Below are positions 27,792 through 35,646 of a stretch of 64,000 nucleotides of DNA, piece after piece. A program made the position numbers and the translations under genes. Each line of letters opens with the position of its first letter. Within the stretch, counting starts at the first letter, position 1. A model generated the notes under the pieces. It did no database searches, was not told the origin of the DNA, and saw only the letters and a list, made by a program, of their open reading frames with translations. This DNA is from Sphingomonas citri. Lineage in GTDB: Bacteria; Pseudomonadota; Alphaproteobacteria; Sphingomonadales; Sphingomonadaceae. The stretch covers positions 1 to 64,000 of the forward strand of contig NZ_JAHXZN010000010.1 of NCBI RefSeq assembly GCF_019429485.1, in the 5' to 3' direction.

Positions 27792-30386
27792 ATGGACGCA
27801 CGCCTCACCGCCGCCGCACCCGTCGTCACCTATCGCCGCGATCATCAGGCGCCCGCCTGGCTCGTGCCCGAGGTCGCGCTCGACTTCGCGCTCGACCCGA
27901 CGCTCACGCGCGTCCGCACGCGGCTCAGCGTGGAGCGCAACGGCACGCACGACCTGCCGCTGCGGCTCGACGGCGCAGGGCAGGTGCCGCTCTCGGTCAC
28001 GGTGGACGGCGCGCCGGCCGAGGGCTGGACGATCGAGGACGAGCAGCTCGTCGTACCGCTCACGGGTGACCGCCACGTGATCGAGACCGAGGTGGAGGTT
28101 GCGCCCGATCGCAACACCCAGCTGATGGGGCTCTACGCCTCGGGCGGGATCCTGTGCACGCAGTGCGAGGCCGAGGGCTTCCGCCGCATTACCTATTTTC
28201 CCGATCGGCCCGACGTGCTCGCCACCTATCGAGTGCGGATGAGCGCCGATCGGCGCCGCTTTCCCGTCTTGCTCGCCAACGGCGACCCCGTCGCGCAGGG
28301 GGAGAACGCCGACGGGACGCACTGGGCCGAGTGGCACGATCCTTATCCCAAGCCCTCCTATCTCTTCGCGCTGGTGGCGGGCGACCTGGCGGTGAACCGC
28401 GACACGTTCACCACGCGCTCGGGGCGCGAGGTGGCGCTGGGTATCTGGGTGCGTGCCGCGGATCTGCCCAAGACCGCGCACGCGCTCGACGCGCTCAAGC
28501 TCTCGATGGCGTGGGACGAGCGAGTGTACGGCCGCGAGTACGACCTCGACGTCTTCAACATCGTCGCAGTCGACGACTTCAACTTCGGCGCTATGGAGAA
28601 CAAGGGGCTGAACATCTTCAACAGCCGCTATATCCTCGCGGACCCCGACACCGCGACCGATTACGATTATGACGCGATCGCCGCGGTGGTGGCGCACGAA
28701 TATTTCCACAATTGGTCGGGCAATCGCGTAACCTGCCGCGACTGGTTTCAGCTGAGCCTCAAGGAAGGCTTCACCGTCTATCGCGACCAGTCGTTCAGCG
28801 CCGACCAGGGCTCCGCCGCGGTGAAGCGGATCGAGGACGTGCGCGGACTGCGCGCGGCGCAGTTTCCCGAGGACGCCGGCCCGCTCGCGCATCCGGTGCG
28901 CCCCGAGAGCTACATCGAGATCAGCAACTTCTACACCGCGACCATCTACAACAAGGGCGCCGAGCTGATCCGCATGATGGCGACGATGCTGGGCGACGCC
29001 GCCTTCCGCGCCGGCGCCGACCTCTACTTCGACCGCCACGACGGCACCGCCGCGACCTGTGAGGATTTCGTCCGCTGCATGGAGGAGGCGAGCGGCGTCG
29101 ACCTCGCGCAGTTCCGCCTGTGGTACAGCCAGGCGGGCACGCCGCGCGTGTCGGCCAGCGTCGAGCACGAGCCCGGCAGCGGCCGCGCGCTGCTCCACCT
29201 AGCACAGAAAGTGCCCGATACGCCGGGGCAGAGCGGCAAGGCGCCGCAGGTCCTTCCGCTGCGGGTGCGGCTGTTCGGCAGCGCCACCGGCGCGCCGCTC
29301 GGTGTCGAGCGGCTGGTGGTGCTGCGCGACGCGGCGGAGAGCATCGCCTTCGAGGACGTCACCGAGCGGCCCGTGGTCTCGCTCAACCGCGGCTTCTCCG
29401 CGCCGGTGATCATCGAGAGCGATCGCACCGCCGCCGACCTCGCCTTCCTCGCGCGCCACGATGATGATCCCTTCGCGCGCTACGAGGCGATGCAGCAGCT
29501 GATGCTCGATACCTTGGTCGCGGCGACGGTCGAGGGCGAGGCCGATCATCGCGCCGTGGTCGAGGCGGTGGCGGACACGCTCGACGATCCGGCGCTCGAC
29601 CGCGCTTTCGTCGCCGAGGCGGTGCTGCTGCCGTCGGAGAATTTCATCGGCGACCAGCTCGCTACGGTCGACCCCGAGGCGGTCTTCACCGCGCGTGAGG
29701 CGCTGCGGCGTGCGCTCGCGCGCGCGCTCGACCAGCGCTGGCGCGCCGCCTGCGACCTCGGCGAGCGCGTGCCTTACACTTATACCCCGGCGGCCAAGGG
29801 CGCGCGGCGCCTGCGCAACGTCGCGCTCCACTATCTCCAGGCGGGTGGCGCGGCCGACGCGCCGGCGCTGGCCTGGGCGCAGTTCGAGGCGGCGGACAAC
29901 ATGACCGATCGACAGGGCGCGCTCACCGCGCTGGCGAGCGGCCATTCCGACGAGCGCGACGCCGCGCTGGCGGCCTTCTACGCGCGCTATGCCGACAATC
30001 CGCTGGTGCTCGACAAATGGTTCCAGACGCAGGCGCTGGCGTCGCGCGATGACACGCCAGCGCTGGTCGCCGAGCTGGCGCGCCATCCCGATTTCTCGCT
30101 CGCCAACCCCAACCGCGCGCGCGCGCTGATCGGCGCCTTCGCGGTCAACCAGCGCGCCTTCCACGTGGCGGGAGGGGCAGGCTATCGCTGGCTCGCCGAC
30201 CAGCTGCTCGCGCTCGATCCGCTCAACCCGCAGACATCGGCGCGGCTGCTGCCCCCGCTCGGCCGCTGGCGCCGCTTCGACCCGGCGCGCGCGGCGCTGA
30301 TGCGCGCCGAACTGGAGCGGATCGTCGCGACGCCGGGGATCAGCAAGGACTTGTTCGAACAGGCGTCGAAGAGCCTGGAGGGATAG
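27792..30386 (+). CDS. pepN: aminopeptidase N (alanyl aminopeptidase)
   Basis: 864-residue M1 metallopeptidase, the main cytoplasmic aminopeptidase of proteobacteria. The exopeptidase motif is FGAMENKGLN. Zinc site: HEYFH at 302-306 with Glu325 in LSLKEGFTVY; the downstream catalytic Tyr region reads NFYTATIYNKGAELI. The C-terminal half is the DUF3458-type beta plus long helical domain typical of E. coli-type PepN. ATG 27792 gives the usual N-terminus; a longer in-frame extension is not conserved in style. Divergent from the M28 gene, with a 136-base shared promoter region. Confidence 0.96.
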   Translation: MDARLTAAAPVVTYRRDHQAPAWLVPEVALDFALDPTLTRVRTRLSVERNGTHDLPLRLDGAGQVPLSVTVDGAPAEGWTIEDEQLVVPLTGDRHVIETEVEVAPDRNTQLMGLYASGGILCTQCEAEGFRRITYFPDRPDVLATYRVRMSADRRRFPVLLANGDPVAQGENADGTHWAEWHDPYPKPSYLFALVAGDLAVNRDTFTTRSGREVALGIWVRAADLPKTAHALDALKLSMAWDERVYGREYDLDVFNIVAVDDFNFGAMENKGLNIFNSRYILADPDTATDYDYDAIAAVVAHEYFHNWSGNRVTCRDWFQLSLKEGFTVYRDQSFSADQGSAAVKRIEDVRGLRAAQFPEDAGPLAHPVRPESYIEISNFYTATIYNKGAELIRMMATMLGDAAFRAGADLYFDRHDGTAATCEDFVRCMEEASGVDLAQFRLWYSQAGTPRVSASVEHEPGSGRALLHLAQKVPDTPGQSGKAPQVLPLRVRLFGSATGAPLGVERLVVLRDAAESIAFEDVTERPVVSLNRGFSAPVIIESDRTAADLAFLARHDDDPFARYEAMQQLMLDTLVAATVEGEADHRAVVEAVADTLDDPALDRAFVAEAVLLPSENFIGDQLATVDPEAVFTAREALRRALARALDQRWRAACDLGERVPYTYTPAAKGARRLRNVALHYLQAGGAADAPALAWAQFEAADNMTDRQGALTALASGHSDERDAALAAFYARYADNPLVLDKWFQTQALASRDDTPALVAELARHPDFSLANPNRARALIGAFAVNQRAFHVAGGAGYRWLADQLLALDPLNPQTSARLLPPLGRWRRFDPARAALMRAELERIVATPGISKDLFEQASKSLEG

Positions 30387-30462
30387 GAGCGGCGTCGACC
30401 GCTCGGAGCGCCGGCGCATGTACGATGTGAGCCGGATCACGCACCGACCTCTCGTCCACCAC

Positions 30463-30556
30463 CGTCATCCCTGCGGAGGCAGGGGTTCAGACACGCAGGC
30501 CCTCGAAGGAGCCGCGACGACAGCGTGTATGAATCCCCGCCTACGCGGGGATGACG
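30463..30556. repeat. REPIN-like inverted palindrome pair D
   Basis: GTCATCCCTGCGGAGGCAGG (left) and ATGAATCCCCGCCTACGCGG then GGATGAC (right) form the usual facing pair. Here the palindromes read CCTGCggagGCAGG and CCCCGCctacGCGGGG. It lies between the convergent pepN and ppc genes; the rest of this 227-base gap shows nothing else. Confidence 0.82.
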
Positions 30557-30613
30557 TAGGTGGGAGAAAACGACTCAGGCGAGGGACGAGACAGGAAGAA
30601 CAGCTCGGACCCC

Positions 30614-33295
30614 TCAGCCTGAATTGCGCAGCGCCGTCGCGATCGCGTTGATCGACAGCAGGATGCCCTGGCGCACGCGCTCGTCGGCCTCACCCGCGCG
30701 ATGGCGCTTCATCAGCTCGATCTGCAACAGATTAAGCGGCTCGATATAGGGCAGCCGCAGCCGGATCGAGGCGTCGAGCGCCGGATGCTTCTCGAGCAGG
30801 TGCAACTGCGCGGTGACGTCGAGCAGCCCGTCGTGGGTCTGCTGCCAGCCGTCGCGGATGCGCCCGAACACGCGGTCGCGCAGGGCCGCATCCTCGACCA
30901 GCCCGGCGTAGCGCTCGGCGATCCCCATGTCCGACTTGGCGAGCACCATCTCCATGTTGGCCAGCGTCGCGGCGAACAGCGGCCAGCCCTGCGCCATCTC
31001 GCGCAGCAGCGCGCGGTCCTCGAAGCCGGCGATCGCCTGGCCGACGCCGTACCACCCCGGCAGCATCACACGCGCCTGCGCCCAGCTGAACACCCAGGGG
31101 ATGGCGCGCAGGTCCTCGATCGCGTCCGACTGCTTGCGGCTGGCGGGGCGGCTGCCGATCTTCAGGCCGGCGATCTCGGCGATGGGCGTCATCTGGCGGA
31201 AGAAGGTGCGGAAGCCCTCGGTCTCGTAGACCAGCCCGCGATAGGCGCGAAAGGCGGCGTCGGAGAGCCGGTCCATCGCCGCGGCGAAGCTGGCGTTGTC
31301 GCTGTTCGACAGCTGCTCGGGCTCGAGGCTGGCGAGAAGCGTCGCCGAGGCCATCGCCTCCAGGTTGGTCGTGGCGCTCTCGCGCGTCCCGTATTTGCCC
31401 GCGATCACCTCGCCCTGCTCAGTGATGCGGATGCGGCCCTGTACCGTGCCCGCGGGCTGCGCGCGGATCGCGGCGAAGCTGGAGCCGCCGCCGCGCCCGA
31501 CCGCGCCGCCGCGGCCGTGGAAGAGCTGCATGCCGACGCCGGCGGCGTCGAACACCGGCTTCAGCGCGGTCGAGGCGCGCGATAGCTGCCAGGTCGAGGT
31601 GAGATAGCCGCCGTCCTTGTTGCTGTCCGAATAGCCGATCATCACTTCCTGGTGACCGCGCGCGCGCGCGATGTCGCGCACCTCGGGGATGGCGAACCAC
31701 TCGGTCATGATCGAGGGCGCGGCCTCGAGATCCTCGATCGTCTCGAACAACGGCACCGCCATCACCGCGGCGCTGGCGGGCGCGTCGTCGCTGGCGGGGC
31801 GGTACAGCCCGACCTCCTTGAGCAGCAGGTGGACCTCGAGCAGGTCGGACACCGATTTGGTCATAGAGACGATATACTGGCGGATGCACGCCGCACCGTA
31901 GGTGGCGTGCGCGTCGGCGGCAGCCTGGACGATCGCCAGCTCGGACGCGGTCTCGTCCGAGAACGTCGTGAAGCGGCTGGTCAGCGGGCGCGGCGTGGCC
32001 AGCTCCTGGCGCAACAGCATCACGCGCGCGTCCTCGTCGAGCGCGGTGTAGTCGGCGCAGACCCCTGCGCCGCGCAGCATCTCGGCGACGACCTTCTCGT
32101 GCACCGCGCTGTTCTGGCGCAGGTCGAGCGTGGCGAGATGGAGGCCGAACACCTCGACTGCGCGGATCAGCCGCCCGATCGCGCCGCCGGTGCCGAGCAG
32201 CCCGGCGCCCTCGGCCGAGAGCGGGCGCGCGATCGTCTTGAGGTCGGCACGCAGCGCGGCGGGGTCGGGATAGGGCTCGCCGCGCAGCGTGCCGGGGCGC
32301 GGCGCCGGCTCGCCGGTGAGCTTCTGATAGGTGGCCGCCGTCCGCGCGTAGATGCCGCTGATGGCGCGGCGATAGGGTTCGTCGCTACGCGTCTCCGAGG
32401 TGTCGCCGCTCGCCTCGGCGAGCGCGAGCACGCCCTCGTCGACCGCGCCGTGGTCGGAGGAAATCGACAGCTCGGCACCCATCGCGTGGAGCTGGTCGAG
32501 ATAATAGCCCAGTACTGCCCGCGACGCACGCGCGAGCGCGGCGCGCAGGCTGTCCGCGGTGACGAAGGGATTGCCGTCGCGGTCTCCGCCGATCCAGCTG
32601 CCCGGGCGCAGGAAGGCGGGCACGCGCGCACCCAGCGCGCGATCCCAGCGCTGATAGAGCGCGGGGATCACGGGGAGAAAGACGTCGCGCAGGTAGCTCA
32701 GCGCGGTCTCGACCTCGTCGGTGACGTACAGCCTTTCGCGCCGCAGCACGCGCGTCTGCCACAGCAGCGCGACCTGACGCACGATCGCCTCGTCGACCTG
32801 GTCCCCCTCGGGCGTGGTGTCGACCCCGCGGTCGCGCAGCGCCATCAGCTGCGCGATGCGGTTGCGGTGGTCGATCATGCTCTTGCGTCGCACCTCGGTG
32901 GGGTGCGCGGTGAGCACCGGCGCGATCAGCGCGCGATCGAGCAGGGCGAGCACCGCGTCGCGGTCGACGCCGGCCCCGGCGAGGCGCTGAAGCGCGGCGG
33001 CGACGTCGGCGCCCTCCTCGGCGGCGATCCCCTGGCGGTCCTCGGCGAGATTGGCGAGCATCGAAAACAGCATGAAGCCGCGCACGAAGTCGAGCGTCTC
33101 GTCGAGGTCGAGCGCGCCGAGCCCGACGTCGGGCGAGCCCTGGCCGTTGCCGCGGTGGCGCTCGACCGAGGCGGAGCGGATCGCCTCGGTGCGCTCGTAG
33201 AGCGTCTCGCCCCCATAAGCGCGGATGACGTCGCCCAGCACGCGGCCGAGATAGCGGACGTCGGGATTGTTGGTGATCGGAGGGAGTGTGGCCAT
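30614..33295 (-). CDS. ppc: phosphoenolpyruvate carboxylase
   Basis: 893-residue anaplerotic enzyme that carboxylates phosphoenolpyruvate to oxaloacetate. Catalytic stretches: VLTAHPTEVRRKSM with the essential His, IGYSDSNKDGGYLTS, LFHGRGGAVGRGGG (the mobile loop) and the conserved C-terminus of family type (NAIATALRNSG). Length is normal. ATG 33295 gives MATLPPITNN; the longer in-frame extension runs into the intergenic region and lacks similarity. Cytoplasmic, monocistronic. The divergent gap to the peptide gene (33296-33535) is AT-rich. Confidence 0.97.
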   Translation of the reverse strand: MATLPPITNNPDVRYLGRVLGDVIRAYGGETLYERTEAIRSASVERHRGNGQGSPDVGLGALDLDETLDFVRGFMLFSMLANLAEDRQGIAAEEGADVAAALQRLAGAGVDRDAVLALLDRALIAPVLTAHPTEVRRKSMIDHRNRIAQLMALRDRGVDTTPEGDQVDEAIVRQVALLWQTRVLRRERLYVTDEVETALSYLRDVFLPVIPALYQRWDRALGARVPAFLRPGSWIGGDRDGNPFVTADSLRAALARASRAVLGYYLDQLHAMGAELSISSDHGAVDEGVLALAEASGDTSETRSDEPYRRAISGIYARTAATYQKLTGEPAPRPGTLRGEPYPDPAALRADLKTIARPLSAEGAGLLGTGGAIGRLIRAVEVFGLHLATLDLRQNSAVHEKVVAEMLRGAGVCADYTALDEDARVMLLRQELATPRPLTSRFTTFSDETASELAIVQAAADAHATYGAACIRQYIVSMTKSVSDLLEVHLLLKEVGLYRPASDDAPASAAVMAVPLFETIEDLEAAPSIMTEWFAIPEVRDIARARGHQEVMIGYSDSNKDGGYLTSTWQLSRASTALKPVFDAAGVGMQLFHGRGGAVGRGGGSSFAAIRAQPAGTVQGRIRITEQGEVIAGKYGTRESATTNLEAMASATLLASLEPEQLSNSDNASFAAAMDRLSDAAFRAYRGLVYETEGFRTFFRQMTPIAEIAGLKIGSRPASRKQSDAIEDLRAIPWVFSWAQARVMLPGWYGVGQAIAGFEDRALLREMAQGWPLFAATLANMEMVLAKSDMGIAERYAGLVEDAALRDRVFGRIRDGWQQTHDGLLDVTAQLHLLEKHPALDASIRLRLPYIEPLNLLQIELMKRHRAGEADERVRQGILLSINAIATALRNSG

Positions 33296-33535
33296 CGCGC
33301 GATGCTGCGTCGCGGCAGGCGCGGGGTCAACCGGGTACGGCCATCGTGGAGCTTTGACTGCGATGGCCGCCCCGATCGAACGCCCCACAACAAGCCGATA
33401 TATGGATTGTCAATTACGCAAGTAATATTAGCGGAGGAAGTGGCCAATTTGAGCCATTCTTGCGCTAGAAAACTTGATCCGTCCAAGTCAGCATGTATGT
33501 GCCGACTTCGAGTCGGAGTGGTGTAGGAGAACATT
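33296..33535. promoter_or_regulatory. AT-rich leader region upstream of the RiPP precursor gene
   Basis: By my count 33421-33540 is about 47% GC, against about 70% nearby. It contains TAATAT (33423-33428) and TTGTCA (33407-33412), but their spacing is too short for one sigma-70 promoter. AGGAGA at 33525-33530 is a good ribosome binding site, five bases before ATG 33536. The region probably carries the promoter of the RiPP locus and perhaps that of divergent ppc; exact promoter elements cannot be assigned. Confidence 0.5.
33502..33516 (+). promoter_or_regulatory. small hairpin just upstream of the precursor RBS
   Basis: CCGACT-TCG-AGTCGG is a perfect 6-base-pair stem with a 3-base loop, ending 8 bases before the AGGAGA ribosome binding site. 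In the transcript it would sit next to the initiation region and could affect translation or mRNA stability. Function inferred only from position. Confidence 0.45.
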
Positions 33536-33718
33536 ATGGTAGAGTCATTTCTTTTTAGTAAAAATGAGCCAGTTCTTCAGGAGCTAAGCGAAGAAGAAAA
33601 GGCTATGGTGGCGGGAGGGGATCCCGACGGTACGATCTACTCAACGCCGACCGGAAATACTGGGACTTGGTACACCCCCAGTGCCGGAGGACGTGGGATC
33701 CACAGCGACGACCCCTGA
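33536..33718 (+). CDS. putative graspetide (RiPP) precursor peptide
   Basis: 60 residues. The leader (1-28) contains LQELSEEEKAMVAGG, an acidic amphipathic stretch ending in Gly-Gly, typical of RiPP leaders recognised by tailoring enzymes or double-glycine peptidases. The core (29-60) is hydroxyl-rich and carries two related blocks, GTIYSTPTG (32-40) and GTWYTPSAG (43-51), then a basic/Gly hinge and the acidic end HSDDP. Thr/Ser side chains plus Asp (29, 31, 58, 59) are the acceptor and donor groups used by graspetide ligases for ester linkages. A strong AGGAGA site and direct association with an ATP-grasp ligase gene (34623) support the role. Ring pattern and mature ends are unknown. No homologue can be named from sequence alone. 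Confidence 0.8.
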   Translation: MVESFLFSKNEPVLQELSEEEKAMVAGGDPDGTIYSTPTGNTGTWYTPSAGGRGIHSDDP

Positions 33719-33727
33719 TATCCCTTT

Positions 33728-33749
33728 GGCGGCTCGCTTGCGGGCCGCC
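33728..33749 (+). terminator. intercistronic hairpin after the precursor gene
   Basis: GGCGGC (33728-33733) pairs with GCCGCC (33744-33749) and the stem extends inward (T-G, C-G, G-C) to a CTTG tetraloop, giving about 9 base pairs. No T run follows, so it is more likely a partial terminator or mRNA stabiliser that lets the peptide message exceed that of the enzymes. It begins 9 bases after the precursor stop codon. Confidence 0.6.
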
Positions 33750-33768
33750 CATAGTAATAGGGTACCTT

Positions 33769-34623
33769 ATGGCACTGCTACCATCTGCCGCTATCCTTTT
33801 CATGCTCGTGACCAGCGGAGCAGCGCGACCGCTCGCACCTCCCATCGAACCCGCCGATAGCCCGCAGGTCTGTTCCTCTCTCCCCGGCACCGAGGCGCTG
33901 GCGGAGAGCGCGCCTCGATTTGTGATCGTCGGTGAGATCCATGGCACTGACCAAGTTCCACGCCTTTTCGGCGACATCGCCTGCGTCGTCGCGAGGCGGC
34001 GCTCCGTGATTGTGGCGCTCGAATTCGATGAACGGAGCGACGAGGACGTGGCGCATTTCCTCGCCTCGCCGGGCGACGATGCCGCTGTCTCTCGACTGCT
34101 GCGATCGGACATCTGGGCGCGCGACATGGCGGACGGGCGATCGAGCATCGCGATGTTGACGTTGCTGCGCCGCTTGCGCGATTGGCGCGCTGCTGGCCGG
34201 GTGGTCGAGGTCCATGGCACCCAGCCACGTGTCAGCGGCCGCCTCGACCAACATTATTATGAGCTGGCGATGGCCGATCGCTGGGCGTCGCTGGCAGACA
34301 CTCACCCAAACAGTGTCGTGCTGATCCTCGTCGGAAGCCTACACGCGCGCCTCGTACGCCAGCCAGGCATGATGTTCGCCCCCGCCGCGAGTCATCTTCT
34401 ACCAACAGACGTCGTGTCCCTCCAGTCAGAGCCGGCGACCGGTAGCGCCTGGAATTGTCAGCAAGACGGCTGCGCGCCTCATCCACTCGCAGGTAAAGGC
34501 ACGCATAAGCCGGCGTATATTCGAGTCCTGCCGACGATCACCGATGGCTTCAACGGCGTCTTCTCCGTGGGGACCAGCCTGACAGCCTCTGCGCCGGCGA
34601 TTGAGACGGTGGGCGCCCGATAG
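33769..34623 (+). CDS. exported Tiki/ChaN-like protein in the RiPP locus
   Basis: 284 residues from ATG 33769. The N-terminal hydrophobic segment (ALLPSAAILFMLVTSGAARP) looks like a signal peptide or anchor. The body carries the GExH motif of the ChaN/Tiki/TraB/EreA-like superfamily (FVIVGEIHGTDQVPRLFGDI), a VALEFDERSDEDV block and the second signature VVLILVGSLHARLV. Family members bind haem or act as metal-dependent hydrolases or proteases; which applies here is unknown. The protein lies between the precursor and the ligase, so it may cleave, bind or protect against the product outside the cytoplasm (inference). Longer in-frame starts would overlap the precursor gene. GC is about 60%, below its neighbours. 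Confidence 0.72.
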   Translation: MALLPSAAILFMLVTSGAARPLAPPIEPADSPQVCSSLPGTEALAESAPRFVIVGEIHGTDQVPRLFGDIACVVARRRSVIVALEFDERSDEDVAHFLASPGDDAAVSRLLRSDIWARDMADGRSSIAMLTLLRRLRDWRAAGRVVEVHGTQPRVSGRLDQHYYELAMADRWASLADTHPNSVVLILVGSLHARLVRQPGMMFAPAASHLLPTDVVSLQSEPATGSAWNCQQDGCAPHPLAGKGTHKPAYIRVLPTITDGFNGVFSVGTSLTASAPAIETVGAR

Positions 34624-35594
34624 TGGGACGCCGCCCCCGGCTCCATATTCTAGGCTCGCCGCGTGATCCTCACATCGTACGGGTCGCTGCTGAGTTGCAA
34701 CACCGAGGCGCGACGTGCCTGGTCTACTCACCGGTGTCGGACCAGGAGGGGGAGCGTCTGCCATCAGCCCGCCTAGTCGATAGACGTGGCTTGTCGGCCT
34801 CGGTTCAGCACGAGGACTGGTGGTGGCTCAGGAGCAAACATCGGACGATCCGCTACAGCTCAGCGGACGATCAGCGCCGCAGCTTCGAAGCCACGACGCG
34901 GCGCGATGTCGCATTGTCGTTGATCGCCGCCCGCGGTTGCCGCTGTTTCAACAATGAGCAGCGCGGGTTGCCTGACAAGCTGACCCAGCTCGATGTCGCG
35001 CGCTCGCTCGGTTGCGCAATCCCGGACACGCTCATATCGTGTGACAAGGCTGAGATCATCGCGTTCATCCAGGCTTTCGGTCGAACGATCGTGAAACCCT
35101 TGAGTATCAGCTTCGCCCCGGCTTATGGTAGCGACGACGCGACGCTCATCAGCATCATGGCCAATCTGGTGACGGTCGCGGAGATCTCCGCCGCCAGTGA
35201 TGAACAAGTGGCAACCTTCCCGGCGATCTACCAAGCGTATGTCGAGAAATCGTACGAGCTGAGGGTCGTTGCGTTCGGCGACGCGTGCCTCGGCTTTCGG
35301 ATTGACTCGCAAGCGTCGCCTCGGTCTGCGATCGACTGGCGGCGTGCCGAGAGGCTGCCCGGGATTGTCGGCCGTGAGCCTGTCCCGCTCCCGCCGGAGA
35401 TGCAAGACTTCACCGGCGCCTTCCTGCGCAGGTCTCATCTGCACAGCGGAGTGTTCGATTTCGCGGTGACGCCTGACGGCAAGACGGTCTTCTTCGAGTG
35501 CAATCCATCAGGCCAGTGGGCCGATCTGGACGGAACGCATGGTTCGGTGACCCGCCTTTTCGCTGATGGGTTCGAAAGCCTTCTCTCGTCCTGA
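34623..35594 (+). CDS. ATP-grasp graspetide ligase (MvdD/PsnB-like)
   Basis: 323 residues. The N-terminal domain has the pattern of peptide-maturing ATP-grasp ligases (HILGSPRDPHIVRVAAELQH, DWWWLRSKHR). It is followed by the central motifs KLTQLDVARSLGCAIPDTLI, IVKPLS (ATP-binding Lys), FPAIYQAYVEKSYELRVVAF and GFRIDSQ...AIDWRR, and the metal-binding end VFFECNPSGQWADLDG. The ECNPSGQW-type signature and RIDSQ/DWRR segments are those of microviridin- and plesiocin-type graspetide synthetases, which link Thr/Ser (or Lys) side chains of a precursor to Asp/Glu using ATP. GTG 34623 overlaps the previous gene's TAG (TAGTG), implying coupled translation. Only one ligase gene is present, so ester chemistry alone is the simplest reading. 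Confidence 0.85.
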   Translation: MGRRPRLHILGSPRDPHIVRVAAELQHRGATCLVYSPVSDQEGERLPSARLVDRRGLSASVQHEDWWWLRSKHRTIRYSSADDQRRSFEATTRRDVALSLIAARGCRCFNNEQRGLPDKLTQLDVARSLGCAIPDTLISCDKAEIIAFIQAFGRTIVKPLSISFAPAYGSDDATLISIMANLVTVAEISAASDEQVATFPAIYQAYVEKSYELRVVAFGDACLGFRIDSQASPRSAIDWRRAERLPGIVGREPVPLPPEMQDFTGAFLRRSHLHSGVFDFAVTPDGKTVFFECNPSGQWADLDGTHGSVTRLFADGFESLLSS

Positions 35595-35646
35595 TCTCGG
35601 GCCAAAGCCGCGAGGCGCACCGCGTCAATAGCCTAGCACAGCGCCG

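Noticed and set aside
33440-33526. A 28-codon GTG frame (starting ANLSHSCARKLD) just upstream of the RiPP precursor, a possible leader peptide or second precursor
   Set aside because: GGAGG is only two bases before the GTG, which is too short; the codons lack bias; and the hairpin at 33502 lies in it. No support beyond its position.
33536-33718. Class II bacteriocin with a double-glycine leader instead of a graspetide precursor
   Set aside because: No C39-peptidase ABC exporter or immunity gene is present, whereas an ATP-grasp peptide ligase is adjacent; kept only as an alternative reading of the GG leader.
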